From positions 1 through 64,000 of the forward strand of contig NZ_JAALGD010000013.1 in the NCBI RefSeq assembly GCF_011059135.1: a stretch of 64,000 nucleotides of DNA, in the 5' to 3' direction. Below, piece after piece: positions 29,277 through 37,497 of this stretch (position 1 is the stretch's first letter; the number at the start of each line of letters is the position of its first letter). A model generated the notes under the pieces. That model ran no database searches and was not told the origin of the DNA. It saw only the letters and a list, made by a program, of their open reading frames with translations. The translations under genes and the position numbers were made by a program. Origin of the DNA: Brevibacillus sp. SYP-B805. Lineage in GTDB: Bacteria; Bacillota; Bacilli; Brevibacillales; Brevibacillaceae.

Positions 29277-29729
29277 ATGATCGTCGTCCTGATGCTGGCC
29301 GCTTCCCTTGTGCAGCCATTTTCTCCCGTCCCCTTCCAGGCTCGTCCCTCTGCTGTGGAGCCGATCGCTGCCACGACAGAGTATGACCTGGTTCTTACCG
29401 ACTGGCAGCAAGGGAAACCCCTCGCGCTCAAGCATCCGCTCTTTCAATTGGACTATGTGCGTGCGGGGGAAAAAGTGGCCGATACGATCGTCTTTCAAGG
29501 AACCAGCTTCGGGCAGGCAGGAGAGATCACCCTCGATTTCTATACAACAGCAGGCGACCCGGTCTTCGTGCCGAAAGAAGCGCGTGCCCGGGTTCGGGTG
29601 GACCGGGAGCACCCGGCGTTTACGCTGGCCGCATCGATTCCGCCCCTGCTGCGCGGCCGCAGCGGCGTGGTGCAGGTTACATTCAGCGGTGCGAGGCGGG
29701 CCGCCTTTTTGCTTCATGTCACCTTCTGA
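29277..29729 (+). CDS. hypothetical exported protein
   Basis: A 150-residue protein with an N-terminal hydrophobic stretch (MIVVLMLAASLVQPF) that could be a short signal peptide, then a region rich in beta-strand-forming residues (ITLDFYTTAGDPVFVP, GVVQVTFSGARRAAFLLHVTF). No family recognised. GAGGTG seven bases before ATG supports translation. The 3' end overlaps perR by 16 bases, convergent. Confidence 0.55.
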   Translation: MIVVLMLAASLVQPFSPVPFQARPSAVEPIAATTEYDLVLTDWQQGKPLALKHPLFQLDYVRAGEKVADTIVFQGTSFGQAGEITLDFYTTAGDPVFVPKEARARVRVDREHPAFTLAASIPPLLRGRSGVVQVTFSGARRAAFLLHVTF

Positions 29730-30190
29730 TCCGGCTGTGAAACCGCTTGCAATTCGGGCTGCGTCTTGCACAACCGACAGATGCCGCGCAGTTCCACGTA
29801 GATATCTTCCACGGTGAAATCGCTGTCGATCCGGAGTTCATCGACCGGGAAGCGAAGCGGATAATAATAGTCGGCAATGCTGCCGCAGACGGTGCACAGC
29901 AGGTGATGATGGTGGTCGATGTTGCTGTCGTATCGGGCGATCCCCGCTTGCGTGTAGATCTCTTTGATCAAACCGTATTTTTTCAGGGTTTTCAGGTTGT
30001 TGTAGATCGTGGTGACGCTCAACGCCCGAAACTCCGGATATTTGGCCCCGATTTCCCGATGGATGTCATCCGCCGTGGGATGGTTTCGCTGCTGATACAA
30101 ATACTCCAAGATCACCCGCCGCTGGGGCGTCATTCTGACCCCGGCTTCCCGCAGCTTGACCGTTGCCTGCTCCAGGAGGGCGTCATCCAT
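29714..30190 (-). CDS. perR: Fur-family peroxide regulator PerR
   Basis: A 158-residue Fur-family repressor. The winged-helix N-terminus carries RMTPQRRVILEYL and SVTTIYNNLKTL, the regulatory metal region reads ARYDSNIDHHHHLLC, and the structural zinc is bound by two CxxC pairs (CTVC and CRLC). Genomic linkage to katA points to PerR and not Fur or Zur. It should repress katA through the PerR box at 32292-32306 until metal-catalysed histidine oxidation releases it. The gene starts inside the end of the upstream peroxiredoxin-like gene (8-base overlap). Confidence 0.88.
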   Translation of the reverse strand: MDDALLEQATVKLREAGVRMTPQRRVILEYLYQQRNHPTADDIHREIGAKYPEFRALSVTTIYNNLKTLKKYGLIKEIYTQAGIARYDSNIDHHHHLLCTVCGSIADYYYPLRFPVDELRIDSDFTVEDIYVELRGICRLCKTQPELQAVSQPDQKVT

Positions 30191-30746
30191 TGGTCATCAC
30201 CATCCTTGTCTCGTTGGTCAGGACGGCAAGGATCTGCGCATGATCCGGCTGCGCGAGCCCGTGTCCCCAACGCCTTACCCGCCGCAAATGGTCAAAGTAG
30301 ATGACGGACATGGCCGGCACCTGCCTGATGCCGGCAACCTCCGGCAGCAGGAGCTCCAGACAGCGGCTGGCATCGCGGTTGGCATCGCTTAGCAGGTGGA
30401 AGGGCAGCTGCAGCTGTTCGCGAAAGGCGCTCAAGGCGTAAATACTGTCGATGCTCATCCCGACAACGCGGATATGAAGCGGCTCCAGCACGCTGTATTG
30501 ATCCCGGTACCAAGCCAGCAAACGTTCGCTCTCCGGGGTAAACGCCAGCGGAAAAGAGAGCAGCAGCAAGCCGTTTGCTTCCTTCAACAATTCCCCGAAC
30601 GACAGGTTGTTTCCCTCGGTAGATGGCAGCGCATACTTGTACAGCGCTTGAATCAGCCTCACTCCGCTTCGCCTCCCTTCATGTGATTGCAAGGAGGCCG
30701 ACAGCTTCTGCTGACCGGCCATCCTCTGCCTTTGGACTGGATTCAC
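30183..30746 (-). CDS. AhpC/TSA-like redoxin lacking the peroxidatic cysteine
   Basis: A thioredoxin-fold protein of up to 187 residues resembling alkyl hydroperoxide reductase/TSA peroxiredoxins (LLLLSFPLAFTP...VVGMSIDSIYALSAFREQLQLPFHLLSDANRDASRCLEL). The peroxidatic Cys that normally follows the FTP-type segment is replaced (FTPESERL), and the only cysteine is in SRCLEL, so ordinary peroxidase chemistry looks impossible. GTG 30744-30746 directly abuts the katA stop codon and suggests translational coupling; ATG 30722 is an alternative start. It lies between katA and perR. Confidence 0.7.
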   Translation of the reverse strand: MNPVQRQRMAGQQKLSASLQSHEGRRSGVRLIQALYKYALPSTEGNNLSFGELLKEANGLLLLSFPLAFTPESERLLAWYRDQYSVLEPLHIRVVGMSIDSIYALSAFREQLQLPFHLLSDANRDASRCLELLLPEVAGIRQVPAMSVIYFDHLRRVRRWGHGLAQPDHAQILAVLTNETRMVMTNG

Positions 30747-32216
30747 TCAGGTTGTGGTCGACTGCTGAACGTACTGCCGGATGTCGAGGCCCAGCCCCTC
30801 TGCGACGCGGGAACCATACTCCGCATCCGCCCGGTAGAAGTGGCAGACCATGCGGAGTTGAATCTCGGGATTGGCTTTTTTCAGGTCATTGACCAGATTT
30901 TTCACCAGATTGTCCCGCTGCTCCGGCGTAAAGGTGCGGTAACGCTCACCCGCCTGCGTGAAGTCGTCGGTCTTTTCGATTTTTTGCCGTACCGCCGCAC
31001 CGGTCAGCACCGGCTCGCTTTCGCGGTAGGCGGGGTTTTCCTTGGGGCTGTCGGCATAGCTGTTGGGCTCGTAGTTGATCGGGGACGGGTCCGGTTTCGT
31101 GGTCATGAAGCCGTCCCGCTGATGGTTGCGCACCGGGGCGTACGGGCAGTTCACCGGGATTTGCAGGTAATTGGGGCCCAGCCGGTGCCGCTGCGTATCG
31201 GGATAGGAGAAAAGACGACCCTGCAGCAGTTTGTCTTCCGACGCTTCGATCCCCGGTACGAGCGCGCTGGGCGCAAACGCCGACTGTTCCACCTCGGCAA
31301 AATAGTTTTGCGGGTTGCGATTCAGGATCATCTGACCCACCCGGATCAAGGGCAGTTCGTCTTCCGGCCATACCTTGGTCGGATCGAGCGGATCAAATGG
31401 GAAGCGGTCCATCTCATCCGGCTGCAGAATCTGCACGAACAGCTCCCAGCTTGGATAATCGCCCCTGTCGATGGCTTCGTACAGGTCCTGGGTGGCGTGG
31501 CTGGCATTTTGTCCGCCTACGACCTGGGCCTCCTCCGCCGTGAAGGTTTTGACGCCCTGATTCGTTTTCCAGTGGTATTTCACATACACCACGTCTCCGG
31601 CCTGGTTCACCCATTTGAACGCGTGCACGCCGAAGCCGTCCATGTGCCGGTAGCTGGCCGGCGTGCCCAGATCGGAGAAAAGCCAGGTGATCATGTGGGT
31701 GGATTCGGGTGTAAGGGACATGAAATCCCAGTAGTGATTGGGGGTTTGGATATTGGTATGGGGTGCGGGCTTCAAGGAATGCACCATGTCCGGAAACTTC
31801 ATGGCATCCCGGATGAAGAAGACAGGCAGATGGTTGCCGACCAGATCGTAGTTTCCTTCGCTGGTGTAGAATTTGACGGCGAATCCGCGCGGGTCGCGCA
31901 GGGTTTCGGGCGAGCCGCTCGGATGGATCACGGTGGAGAAGCGCACGAAGACGGGCGTCTCCACCTGCGGGTCCTGCAGGAAGGCGGCCTTCGTATAGCG
32001 AGCCATGCTCTGGTACGGCCGGAACACCCCGTAGGCTCCGGCGCCGCGGGCATGCACCACCCGTTCCGGAATCCGCTCGCGGTCGAAATGGGCCAGCTTT
32101 TCAATCAGATGATAATCATCCAGCAAGGTTGGACCACGGCGGCCGGCTGTCCGGGAATTCTGGTTGTCTCCGACCGGTGCTCCCTGATTGGTGGTCAGCG
32201 AATGACGTTCTTCCAT
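30747..32216 (-). CDS. katA: catalase (clade 3, heme)
   Basis: Breaks down hydrogen peroxide to water and oxygen. The 489-residue small-subunit catalase contains the active-site signature FDRERIPERVVHARGAGAYG (distal His), NNT-equivalent Asn region (EGNYDLVGNHLPVFFIRD) and the proximal heme-tyrosine motif RLFSYPDTQRHRLG. It is the first gene of the minus-strand operon katA-redoxin-perR and has a PerR box upstream. Confidence 0.97.
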   Translation of the reverse strand: MEERHSLTTNQGAPVGDNQNSRTAGRRGPTLLDDYHLIEKLAHFDRERIPERVVHARGAGAYGVFRPYQSMARYTKAAFLQDPQVETPVFVRFSTVIHPSGSPETLRDPRGFAVKFYTSEGNYDLVGNHLPVFFIRDAMKFPDMVHSLKPAPHTNIQTPNHYWDFMSLTPESTHMITWLFSDLGTPASYRHMDGFGVHAFKWVNQAGDVVYVKYHWKTNQGVKTFTAEEAQVVGGQNASHATQDLYEAIDRGDYPSWELFVQILQPDEMDRFPFDPLDPTKVWPEDELPLIRVGQMILNRNPQNYFAEVEQSAFAPSALVPGIEASEDKLLQGRLFSYPDTQRHRLGPNYLQIPVNCPYAPVRNHQRDGFMTTKPDPSPINYEPNSYADSPKENPAYRESEPVLTGAAVRQKIEKTDDFTQAGERYRTFTPEQRDNLVKNLVNDLKKANPEIQLRMVCHFYRADAEYGSRVAEGLGLDIRQYVQQSTTT

Positions 32217-32287
32217 TCTTCAATTCACCCCATTTAGAATAATTTTAAAAAGAGAATTCCTCTACATCATAACACCACGCAACCCAC

Positions 32288-32316
32288 TTGACAATAATGA
32301 TTATAAAATGATAATT
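32288..32316 (+). promoter_or_regulatory. promoter of the sirohydrochlorin chelatase gene
   Basis: TTGACA at 32288-32293 is followed by GATAAT at 32310-32315 (16-base spacer). It overlaps the PerR box; TGATAATTTTTATTG just beyond also resembles a degenerate Fur-family site. Confidence 0.5.
32292..32306. promoter_or_regulatory. PerR box between katA and the chelatase gene
   Basis: The minus strand reads TTATAATCATTATTG, 13 of 15 matches to TTATAATNATTATAA. It lies about 75 bases upstream of katA and overlaps the forward promoter of the divergent gene, so both directions may be peroxide controlled. Confidence 0.7.
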
Positions 32317-32416
32317 TTTATTGAAAATTGTTTTAGGAAGGTTGATTAAGCGGCGGAATGTTGGTATATTTCAGGTACGTTGTCCAATGAGATTCGGAAG
32401 AAAGCGAGGGTCGCCG

Positions 32417-33169
32417 GTGAGAAAAAGTGGAGCGCTGATCATTGGCCATGGCTCCAGCAATGCCTCCTGGGTCGAACTGGTGGATGAGGCGGCAGGCGCT
32501 TTGCAGGTTCCGGTGCCGGTGGTCACCTGTTTTCTGGAGCAGGTGGAGGGCCGGCTGATTGCAGACGGCATCCGGGAGCTGGAGCGCCAGGGTGTCAACC
32601 ATATCATCGCCGTTCCGCTGTTTGTCGCGTCGGGAAGCACCCATATCGACGAGATCGGGTATATGCTGGGCGTTCATGATCGGCGGATGGATGACGAGTG
32701 GGAGCGGATCGAGACGGAAGCCGAGATCGTCTACTGTCCGCCGATGGACGATCATCCGCTGATCGTTGAAATCTTGAAGGAACGGGTGCGCGAGCTTTCT
32801 GCCCGACCGGAAGACGAAGTATTGATGCTGGTCGGACACGGCGCCGATGAAGGAGAGTATCACCGCCGATGGGAGGCTGTCCTGCAGCGTTTGGCCGCTG
32901 CCCTGCGCAGGGAGTTCGGCTTCAAGGGAGCCACATACGGCACCTTGCATCCCGACAACATCGGGGAACGCGTGCGTGCGGTTGCCCGCAAAAACAGGAC
33001 GATCGTCGTGCCGCTCTTTTTGAGCGAAGGCTATTTCACCAAGAAGGTGATTCCCAGCCGGCTGCAAGGCGCCCCTTCCATCTACAGCGGACGGACGTAT
33101 CTCCCGCACGCCCTGATTACCGAATGGCTGGAGGAGACGATTCAGCACGAGCTGGCCAAGGCAAACTAA
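32417..33169 (+). CDS. sirB: sirohydrochlorin cobalto/ferrochelatase (CbiX/SirB family)
   Basis: Inserts Fe2+ or Co2+ into sirohydrochlorin for siroheme or cobalamin. The 250-residue protein has two CbiX-type halves: the first with LIIGHGSSNASW and VNHIIAVPLFVASGSTHIDEI, the second with LMLVGHGADEGEYH and IVVPLFLSEGYFTKKVIPSRL, which supply the metal-binding histidines. GTG 32417 follows GCGAGGG; an ATG at 32387 is possible. Its location opposite katA, beside a PerR box, links heme-type cofactor supply to peroxide control. Metal choice cannot be told. Confidence 0.8.
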   Translation: MRKSGALIIGHGSSNASWVELVDEAAGALQVPVPVVTCFLEQVEGRLIADGIRELERQGVNHIIAVPLFVASGSTHIDEIGYMLGVHDRRMDDEWERIETEAEIVYCPPMDDHPLIVEILKERVRELSARPEDEVLMLVGHGADEGEYHRRWEAVLQRLAAALRREFGFKGATYGTLHPDNIGERVRAVARKNRTIVVPLFLSEGYFTKKVIPSRLQGAPSIYSGRTYLPHALITEWLEETIQHELAKAN

Positions 33170-33182
33170 AAAGAAGGCGAAG

Positions 33183-33222
33183 AAAGATCTCCCTCCGCAT
33201 ATGCAGGTAGGGGGATCTTTTT
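33183..33222 (+). terminator. terminator after the chelatase gene
   Basis: AAAGATCTCCCT/AGGGGGATCTTT hairpin with a tail of T residues. Confidence 0.8.
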
Positions 33223-33260
33223 TCATGGGCACATGATGCCAAGCAAAGGAGTGTACAGCA

Positions 33261-34001
33261 GTGGAAGCTGTGACAGTTGAGGCGGTGACGAAACGCTTCG
33301 GCCGCATAACCGCCGTCGAAGGCATCTCGTTCGCGATCCGGCGGGGCGAGGTGCTGGGTCTGATCGGCGAAAACGGCGCCGGCAAAACCACCACCATGCG
33401 CATGATGGCCGCCATCCTGCAGCCGACGGAGGGAGAGATTCGCATCAACGGGTATTCCGTGCGTCAGGATGCGATGGCGGTGCGCAGACAGATCGGGATT
33501 CTGTTCGGCGGAGACGTCGGTTTGTACGAGCGGCTGACGGCCAGGGAGAATATTGCCTTTTTCGGCCGGCTGTACGGCCTGGAGCCGAAACGGTTGGCGG
33601 AGAGGATCGCTTTTTTGGCGGAGCTGCTGGGGATGGAAGCGTTCCTCGACAGACGGGTGGGACCCTTCTCCCGGGGCATGCAGCAAAAGGTGGCTATCGC
33701 CCGCACGCTGGTGCACGATCCGGACGTGATCCTGCTGGATGAGCCCACCACCGGCCTGGATGTCAGCGCAGCCGCCGTTTTTCGCCAGCTGATCACGGCG
33801 CTTCGGCAGGCGGGGAAGACGATCCTGTTTTCCAGCCACAACATGGGGGAGATCGAGAAGCTGTGCGACCGGCTGGCCATCATGCACAAAGGCAGGCTGC
33901 TGTTTGTCGGCACGCTGGCCGAACTGCGCCATTACGCGGGGCTGCACGATCTCGATGATCTGTTCGTAAAGATGGTGTCGGGAGGGGAGCGGCTTGGTTG
34001 A
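33261..34001 (+). CDS. natA: ABC transporter ATPase, NatA type
   Basis: A 246-residue ABC ATPase with Walker A GENGAGKTTTM, Q-loop region LFGGDVGLYERLTARENI, signature FSRGMQQKVAIART, Walker B VILLDEPTTGLD and H-loop FSSHNM. The sequence type and the permease partner match the NatAB sodium exporter of B. subtilis. GTG 33261 is the first codon, with AAAGGAG upstream. The permease gene overlaps its end by eight bases. Confidence 0.88.
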   Translation: MEAVTVEAVTKRFGRITAVEGISFAIRRGEVLGLIGENGAGKTTTMRMMAAILQPTEGEIRINGYSVRQDAMAVRRQIGILFGGDVGLYERLTARENIAFFGRLYGLEPKRLAERIAFLAELLGMEAFLDRRVGPFSRGMQQKVAIARTLVHDPDVILLDEPTTGLDVSAAAVFRQLITALRQAGKTILFSSHNMGEIEKLCDRLAIMHKGRLLFVGTLAELRHYAGLHDLDDLFVKMVSGGERLG

Positions 34002-35172
34002 TCGCAGCGTGTGGGTCATCTTTCGCAGGGAGTTTACGGATATCATGCGGGACGGCAAGACCTGGATCGGCGCGTTCCTGATCCCGATTCTGGTGATCCC
34101 CTTTGTCATTTATATCTTGAATCTCTCGCTCACGCAGGCGGAGCAGGAAGCGCGGTCGCATATCCCCCTTGCCATTCAGGGAGACAGCCGGGAACCGGTT
34201 GTCCTGGAGCTGGCGAAGGTGCCGGGCGTGAAGATCGTGCCGACGCCCGATCCCATCCAGGGGATTCAAGAAGGAAAAATACGCGCCGCCCTTGCCATCC
34301 CGAACGGCTTCGGCCAACGCCTGGAGAGGGGGGGAGCCGCCGCCCTCATCGTCTGGTACGATCCGTCCAATCAGAAGTCGGAGATCGCCCGGGACGTGAT
34401 TCGGGAAGCGATTGCCGCCTACGAGACGAAGGTGGTGAACCAGCGGCTGGCGGCTGCCGGATTGTCCCCGCAGACCGTCCACCCGATCGGGCTCTCGTTT
34501 GCCAGCGTGGCGACAGAGGAGCGCATGGCGGGCAGCAAGCTGGCCGCCATCGTCCCGCTGCTGCTGATGCTCTCGCTTGCGTCCGGCGGGATTCCGGTGG
34601 CGGTGGACAGCATTGTCGGAGAAAAGGAACGCGGCACCCTCGAATCGCTGATCACCGCTCCGGTGACAGCCGGCAGCATTTTGACGGCCAAACTGCTGGC
34701 CGTGATGATGATGAGCACCATCAGTTCCCTTGCTTCCGTCATCAGCCTGACCCTGGTTTTCAGCATGGCGCCGGACAGCGAAGCGCCGCTTGCGCTCGGT
34801 TTTTTCCATCCGCTTTCCGTCGGGATCCTGGTGATGACGCTGCTGCTTCTATCCGCGCTGTTTGCGGGTGTGGAACTGCTGATCAGCACCCTGGCCCGCT
34901 CGCCGCGGCAGGCGCAAATCTTCCTGATGCCGGTCGCCTTTCTGGCCTCCCTGCCGGCCTATATCATGATGCCGCTCACTCCCATGGATATTCCGCCTTA
35001 CGATTATCTATTGCCAATTTTTAATGGAACGGCTATGTTAAAAGAAATCTTCTACGGCGATGTGCAAATCGGGCATGCGCTGGCCGTCCTGCTTTCCTCG
35101 CTGCTGTATGTCGCGGTGGTTATCGTGATCGCGGGAAAGCTGTTCAGGCGGGAGAAGCTGCTCGTCAAATGA
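33994..35172 (+). CDS. natB: ABC transporter permease, NatB type
   Basis: A 392-residue ABC-2 type permease: one N-terminal membrane helix (IGAFLIPILVIPFVIYIL), an extracytoplasmic domain of about 150 residues, then five or six helices around VGEKERGTLESLITAPVTAGSILTAKLLA, the conserved ABC-2 motif. This layout equals NatB. TTG 33994 is the likely start, overlapping natA by eight bases, with GGGAGGGGAG upstream. Sodium export is an inference from family, and drug or peptide export is possible. Confidence 0.85.
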   Translation: MVDRSVWVIFRREFTDIMRDGKTWIGAFLIPILVIPFVIYILNLSLTQAEQEARSHIPLAIQGDSREPVVLELAKVPGVKIVPTPDPIQGIQEGKIRAALAIPNGFGQRLERGGAAALIVWYDPSNQKSEIARDVIREAIAAYETKVVNQRLAAAGLSPQTVHPIGLSFASVATEERMAGSKLAAIVPLLLMLSLASGGIPVAVDSIVGEKERGTLESLITAPVTAGSILTAKLLAVMMMSTISSLASVISLTLVFSMAPDSEAPLALGFFHPLSVGILVMTLLLLSALFAGVELLISTLARSPRQAQIFLMPVAFLASLPAYIMMPLTPMDIPPYDYLLPIFNGTAMLKEIFYGDVQIGHALAVLLSSLLYVAVVIVIAGKLFRREKLLVK

Positions 35173-35206
35173 AGGAAGAACTTCTGACAGAAAGTAGGGA
35201 ATCATC

Positions 35207-36112
35207 GTGAATCCGTTTTACCTGGGGAGCTTCTTCGTCGTCTTGTCTGCAGCCGGTTTCGGAGTGATGTCCATCTTTGCTTCCTATGCGTACCAGGGGG
35301 GAGCGTCGGTGACCAACGTGTTGTTCTGGCGGTTTTTGCTGGCGGCTCTCCTGTTCTTTCTCCTGCTGGGCTGGAAGCGGGAGGCACCGCGTCTCAACCG
35401 CCGCCAGCTGCTGGCCCTGTTCGGGCTGGGCAGTGTGCTGTATACCCTGCAATCGCTTTGTTTCTTTACGGCGGTGAAGTACATTTCCCCGTCGCTGGCC
35501 GCCCTGATCCTGTATACGTTCCCCATTTTCGTCGCCATCCTGGCCTGTGTGATCGACAAGGAAGCGTTGAGCAGGCAGACGGTCGGGGCCATCCTCCTGT
35601 CCGTCTGCGGCCTGGCCCTGGTGCTGGGGACCACATTCGGGGAGGTTCATCCGCTGGGCGTCCTGCTGGGATTTGGCGCCGCCCTGTTCTACTCGGTCTA
35701 TATCATCCTGGGGAATCGGGTCGTCAAACACCTGCCGCCCCTTGCCACCAGCGCCTTCGTGTCGCTGTTTGCGGCGGGATCGTTTCTGTGCATTTCCCTT
35801 GTCGGGGAAGGGATTCGCTACGATCTGGGCGGACAAGCCTGGCTGGCCATCAGCGGGATCGTTCTCTGTTCCACCGTACTTGCCATCGGCTGTTTTTTCC
35901 GGGGGCTCCAGCTGATCGGCTCTACCCGGGCGTCCGTGCTCAGCACCATCGAGCCGGTGGTAACCTGCATCTGTTCGGCGCTGCTGTTTGCGGAACGCTT
36001 GACCGGGATGCAGATGCTGGGAGGGCTCATCGTGCTGGCCGGTGCCGCCTTGATCGTCGCGTCGCGCGGCAAGGGCGAGGAGCCGGCGGTTTCGCAGGCC
36101 GGGGAGCTGTAA
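35207..36112 (+). CDS. EamA/DMT family transporter
   Basis: A 301-residue drug/metabolite-superfamily permease with ten helices in two EamA repeats (each with the characteristic C-terminal segment: FVAILACVIDKEALSRQTVGAILLSVCGLAL and VTCICSALLFAERLTGMQMLGGLIVLAGA). Such proteins export amino acids, nucleosides or other metabolites; substrate unknown. GTG 35207 starts 34 bases after natB. Confidence 0.85.
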   Translation: MNPFYLGSFFVVLSAAGFGVMSIFASYAYQGGASVTNVLFWRFLLAALLFFLLLGWKREAPRLNRRQLLALFGLGSVLYTLQSLCFFTAVKYISPSLAALILYTFPIFVAILACVIDKEALSRQTVGAILLSVCGLALVLGTTFGEVHPLGVLLGFGAALFYSVYIILGNRVVKHLPPLATSAFVSLFAAGSFLCISLVGEGIRYDLGGQAWLAISGIVLCSTVLAIGCFFRGLQLIGSTRASVLSTIEPVVTCICSALLFAERLTGMQMLGGLIVLAGAALIVASRGKGEEPAVSQAGEL

Positions 36113-36134
36113 AACCCGTCCGGTTGTTGGAGGC

Positions 36135-36330
36135 ATGGCGTGATGGGGCCAGGCGAGCTCCTTTGACGACCGACTCAGCGGAGAAACGAAGACGCGGGAG
36201 CAAAGGGGGCGTGAGTCTCACTACGCTGAGAACACCCAGATGTTGAGCCCCCGCCCGCGTCGCGTTTCAGAGCGGACATGGTCCGCTTCATTGCTGGTCG
36301 TCACGAGAGCGAGCAGGGACCATCAGCCAT
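36135..36330. repeat. 196-nt foldback (imperfect nested inverted repeat), unclassified
   Basis: Successive arms pair over nearly 200 bases: ATGGC-TGATGG (36135-36146) with CCATCAGCCAT (36320-36330), GACGACC (36165-36171) with GGTCGTC (36296-36302), AAACG (36184-36188) with CGTTT (36263-36267), GACGCGGG (36191-36198) with CCCGCGTC (36254-36261), and GGGGGC (36205-36210) with GCCCCC (36247-36252). A local AGCGGAC/GTCCGCT hairpin lies at 36271-36287. It encodes no protein and fills the gap between the EamA gene and glcK. It may be a miniature transposable element or a structured RNA. Confidence 0.6.
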
Positions 36331-36343
36331 GATACAGACAACA

Positions 36344-36377
36344 ACGCTCCTGCATGGCGCAGGAGCGTTTCTCTTTC
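36344..36377. terminator. terminator at the glcK 3' end
   Basis: ACGCTCCTGC/GCAGGAGCGT perfect 10-bp stem, with T-rich sequence on both sides when read outward. Confidence 0.75.
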
Positions 36378-37347
36378 AAGAAGCGATGTGTTCGTGGATC
36401 AGCTTGCCGGCACCAATCACCCCGGCATCGTTGCCCAGCGTGGCGGGTACAATCTGGCAGGTATCCGCCAGAAAAGAAAAGGTGAGAAAGCGGACAAAGG
36501 ACTGGCGAATCCGGGAGAAGAGGAAATCCCCCGCCGCCGAGACGCCGCCGCCGATGACGATCTTGGCGGGATCGAGCACATTGACCAGATTTGCCAATGC
36601 CAGGCCGAGATAAAAGGCGGCTTCGTCGATGACAGCGATGGCTGCCTCGTCACCCGCATGGGCCGCATCAAAAACGTCTTTCGCACGCAGCTGCCCGTGT
36701 TTGGACAGCGCGTCGGCAAGCAGCGGGCTCCTGCCCGATTCGGCCAATCGGGTTCCTTCCCGGATGATGGCGGTGGCAGAGGCATAGGTTTCCAGGCAGC
36801 CGGTTTTTCCGCAGTTGCAGGGCGGGCCGCCCTGGGGATTGAGCGTGATATGGCCGATCTCGCCGCCCACCCCGTTGATACCGCTGATCACCTTGCCGTT
36901 CAGGATGACGCCGCCGCCCACCCCGGTGCCGAGCGTAACCATGATCATGTTTTTTGCCCCGAGGCCGGCTCCCCGCCACATTTCGCCGAGAGCCGCACAG
37001 TTGGCATCGTTTTCCACCTTCACGAGCAGGCCCGTCAGCCGCTCCAGCTTCTCCTTCAGCGGCGTGCTGGTCCAGTGGAGATTGACCGCTTGCAGCACGA
37101 CTCCCGTGGTAGTATCCACGGGGCCCGGGACCCCGAGGCCCACGCCGGCAACCTGCTCGTTGGAAACGTTTGCATTTTTGAGGATATCGGTAATCATCCG
37201 GGCGATTTTTTCAATCACCTTGTCTTCGCCTTCTGCAACCGGAGTCGGCTCTTCCAGCTTCGTCAGTATTTCTCCTTCTGTCGAAAGCAGGGCCATCTTG
37301 ATGGCGGTGCCGCCCACATCCACCCCCACAATCACTTGGTTCTCCAT
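36376..37347 (-). CDS. glcK: ROK-family glucokinase
   Basis: Phosphorylates glucose with ATP. The 323-residue ROK protein shows the phosphate loop VGVDVGGTAIKMALL, the catalytic Asp in VENDANCAALGE, GTGVGGGVI, the sugar-binding GEIGH and the zinc motif CNCGKTGCLE. ATG 37347 with GGAGG upstream gives a protein of the size of B. subtilis GlcK; the frame extends eight codons further without a ribosome site. Minus strand, single gene. Confidence 0.92.
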   Translation of the reverse strand: MENQVIVGVDVGGTAIKMALLSTEGEILTKLEEPTPVAEGEDKVIEKIARMITDILKNANVSNEQVAGVGLGVPGPVDTTTGVVLQAVNLHWTSTPLKEKLERLTGLLVKVENDANCAALGEMWRGAGLGAKNMIMVTLGTGVGGGVILNGKVISGINGVGGEIGHITLNPQGGPPCNCGKTGCLETYASATAIIREGTRLAESGRSPLLADALSKHGQLRAKDVFDAAHAGDEAAIAVIDEAAFYLGLALANLVNVLDPAKIVIGGGVSAAGDFLFSRIRQSFVRFLTFSFLADTCQIVPATLGNDAGVIGAGKLIHEHIAS

Positions 37348-37497
37348 GAATAAACATCCTCCAATTGACACGAATTATGCCGTTTTTGTATATCTTACCA
37401 TGACAGGGACAGCATAGCGATTCCCAAAATTGGCGATACAGGATATGATGAGATGAGAAAAATGATGCATGGTGCGAAACGGAAGAAGGGACAGGGA

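Noticed and set aside
36278-36613. 111-codon plus-strand frame starting in the foldback element
   Set aside because: Runs antisense into glcK across a terminator; no start signal.
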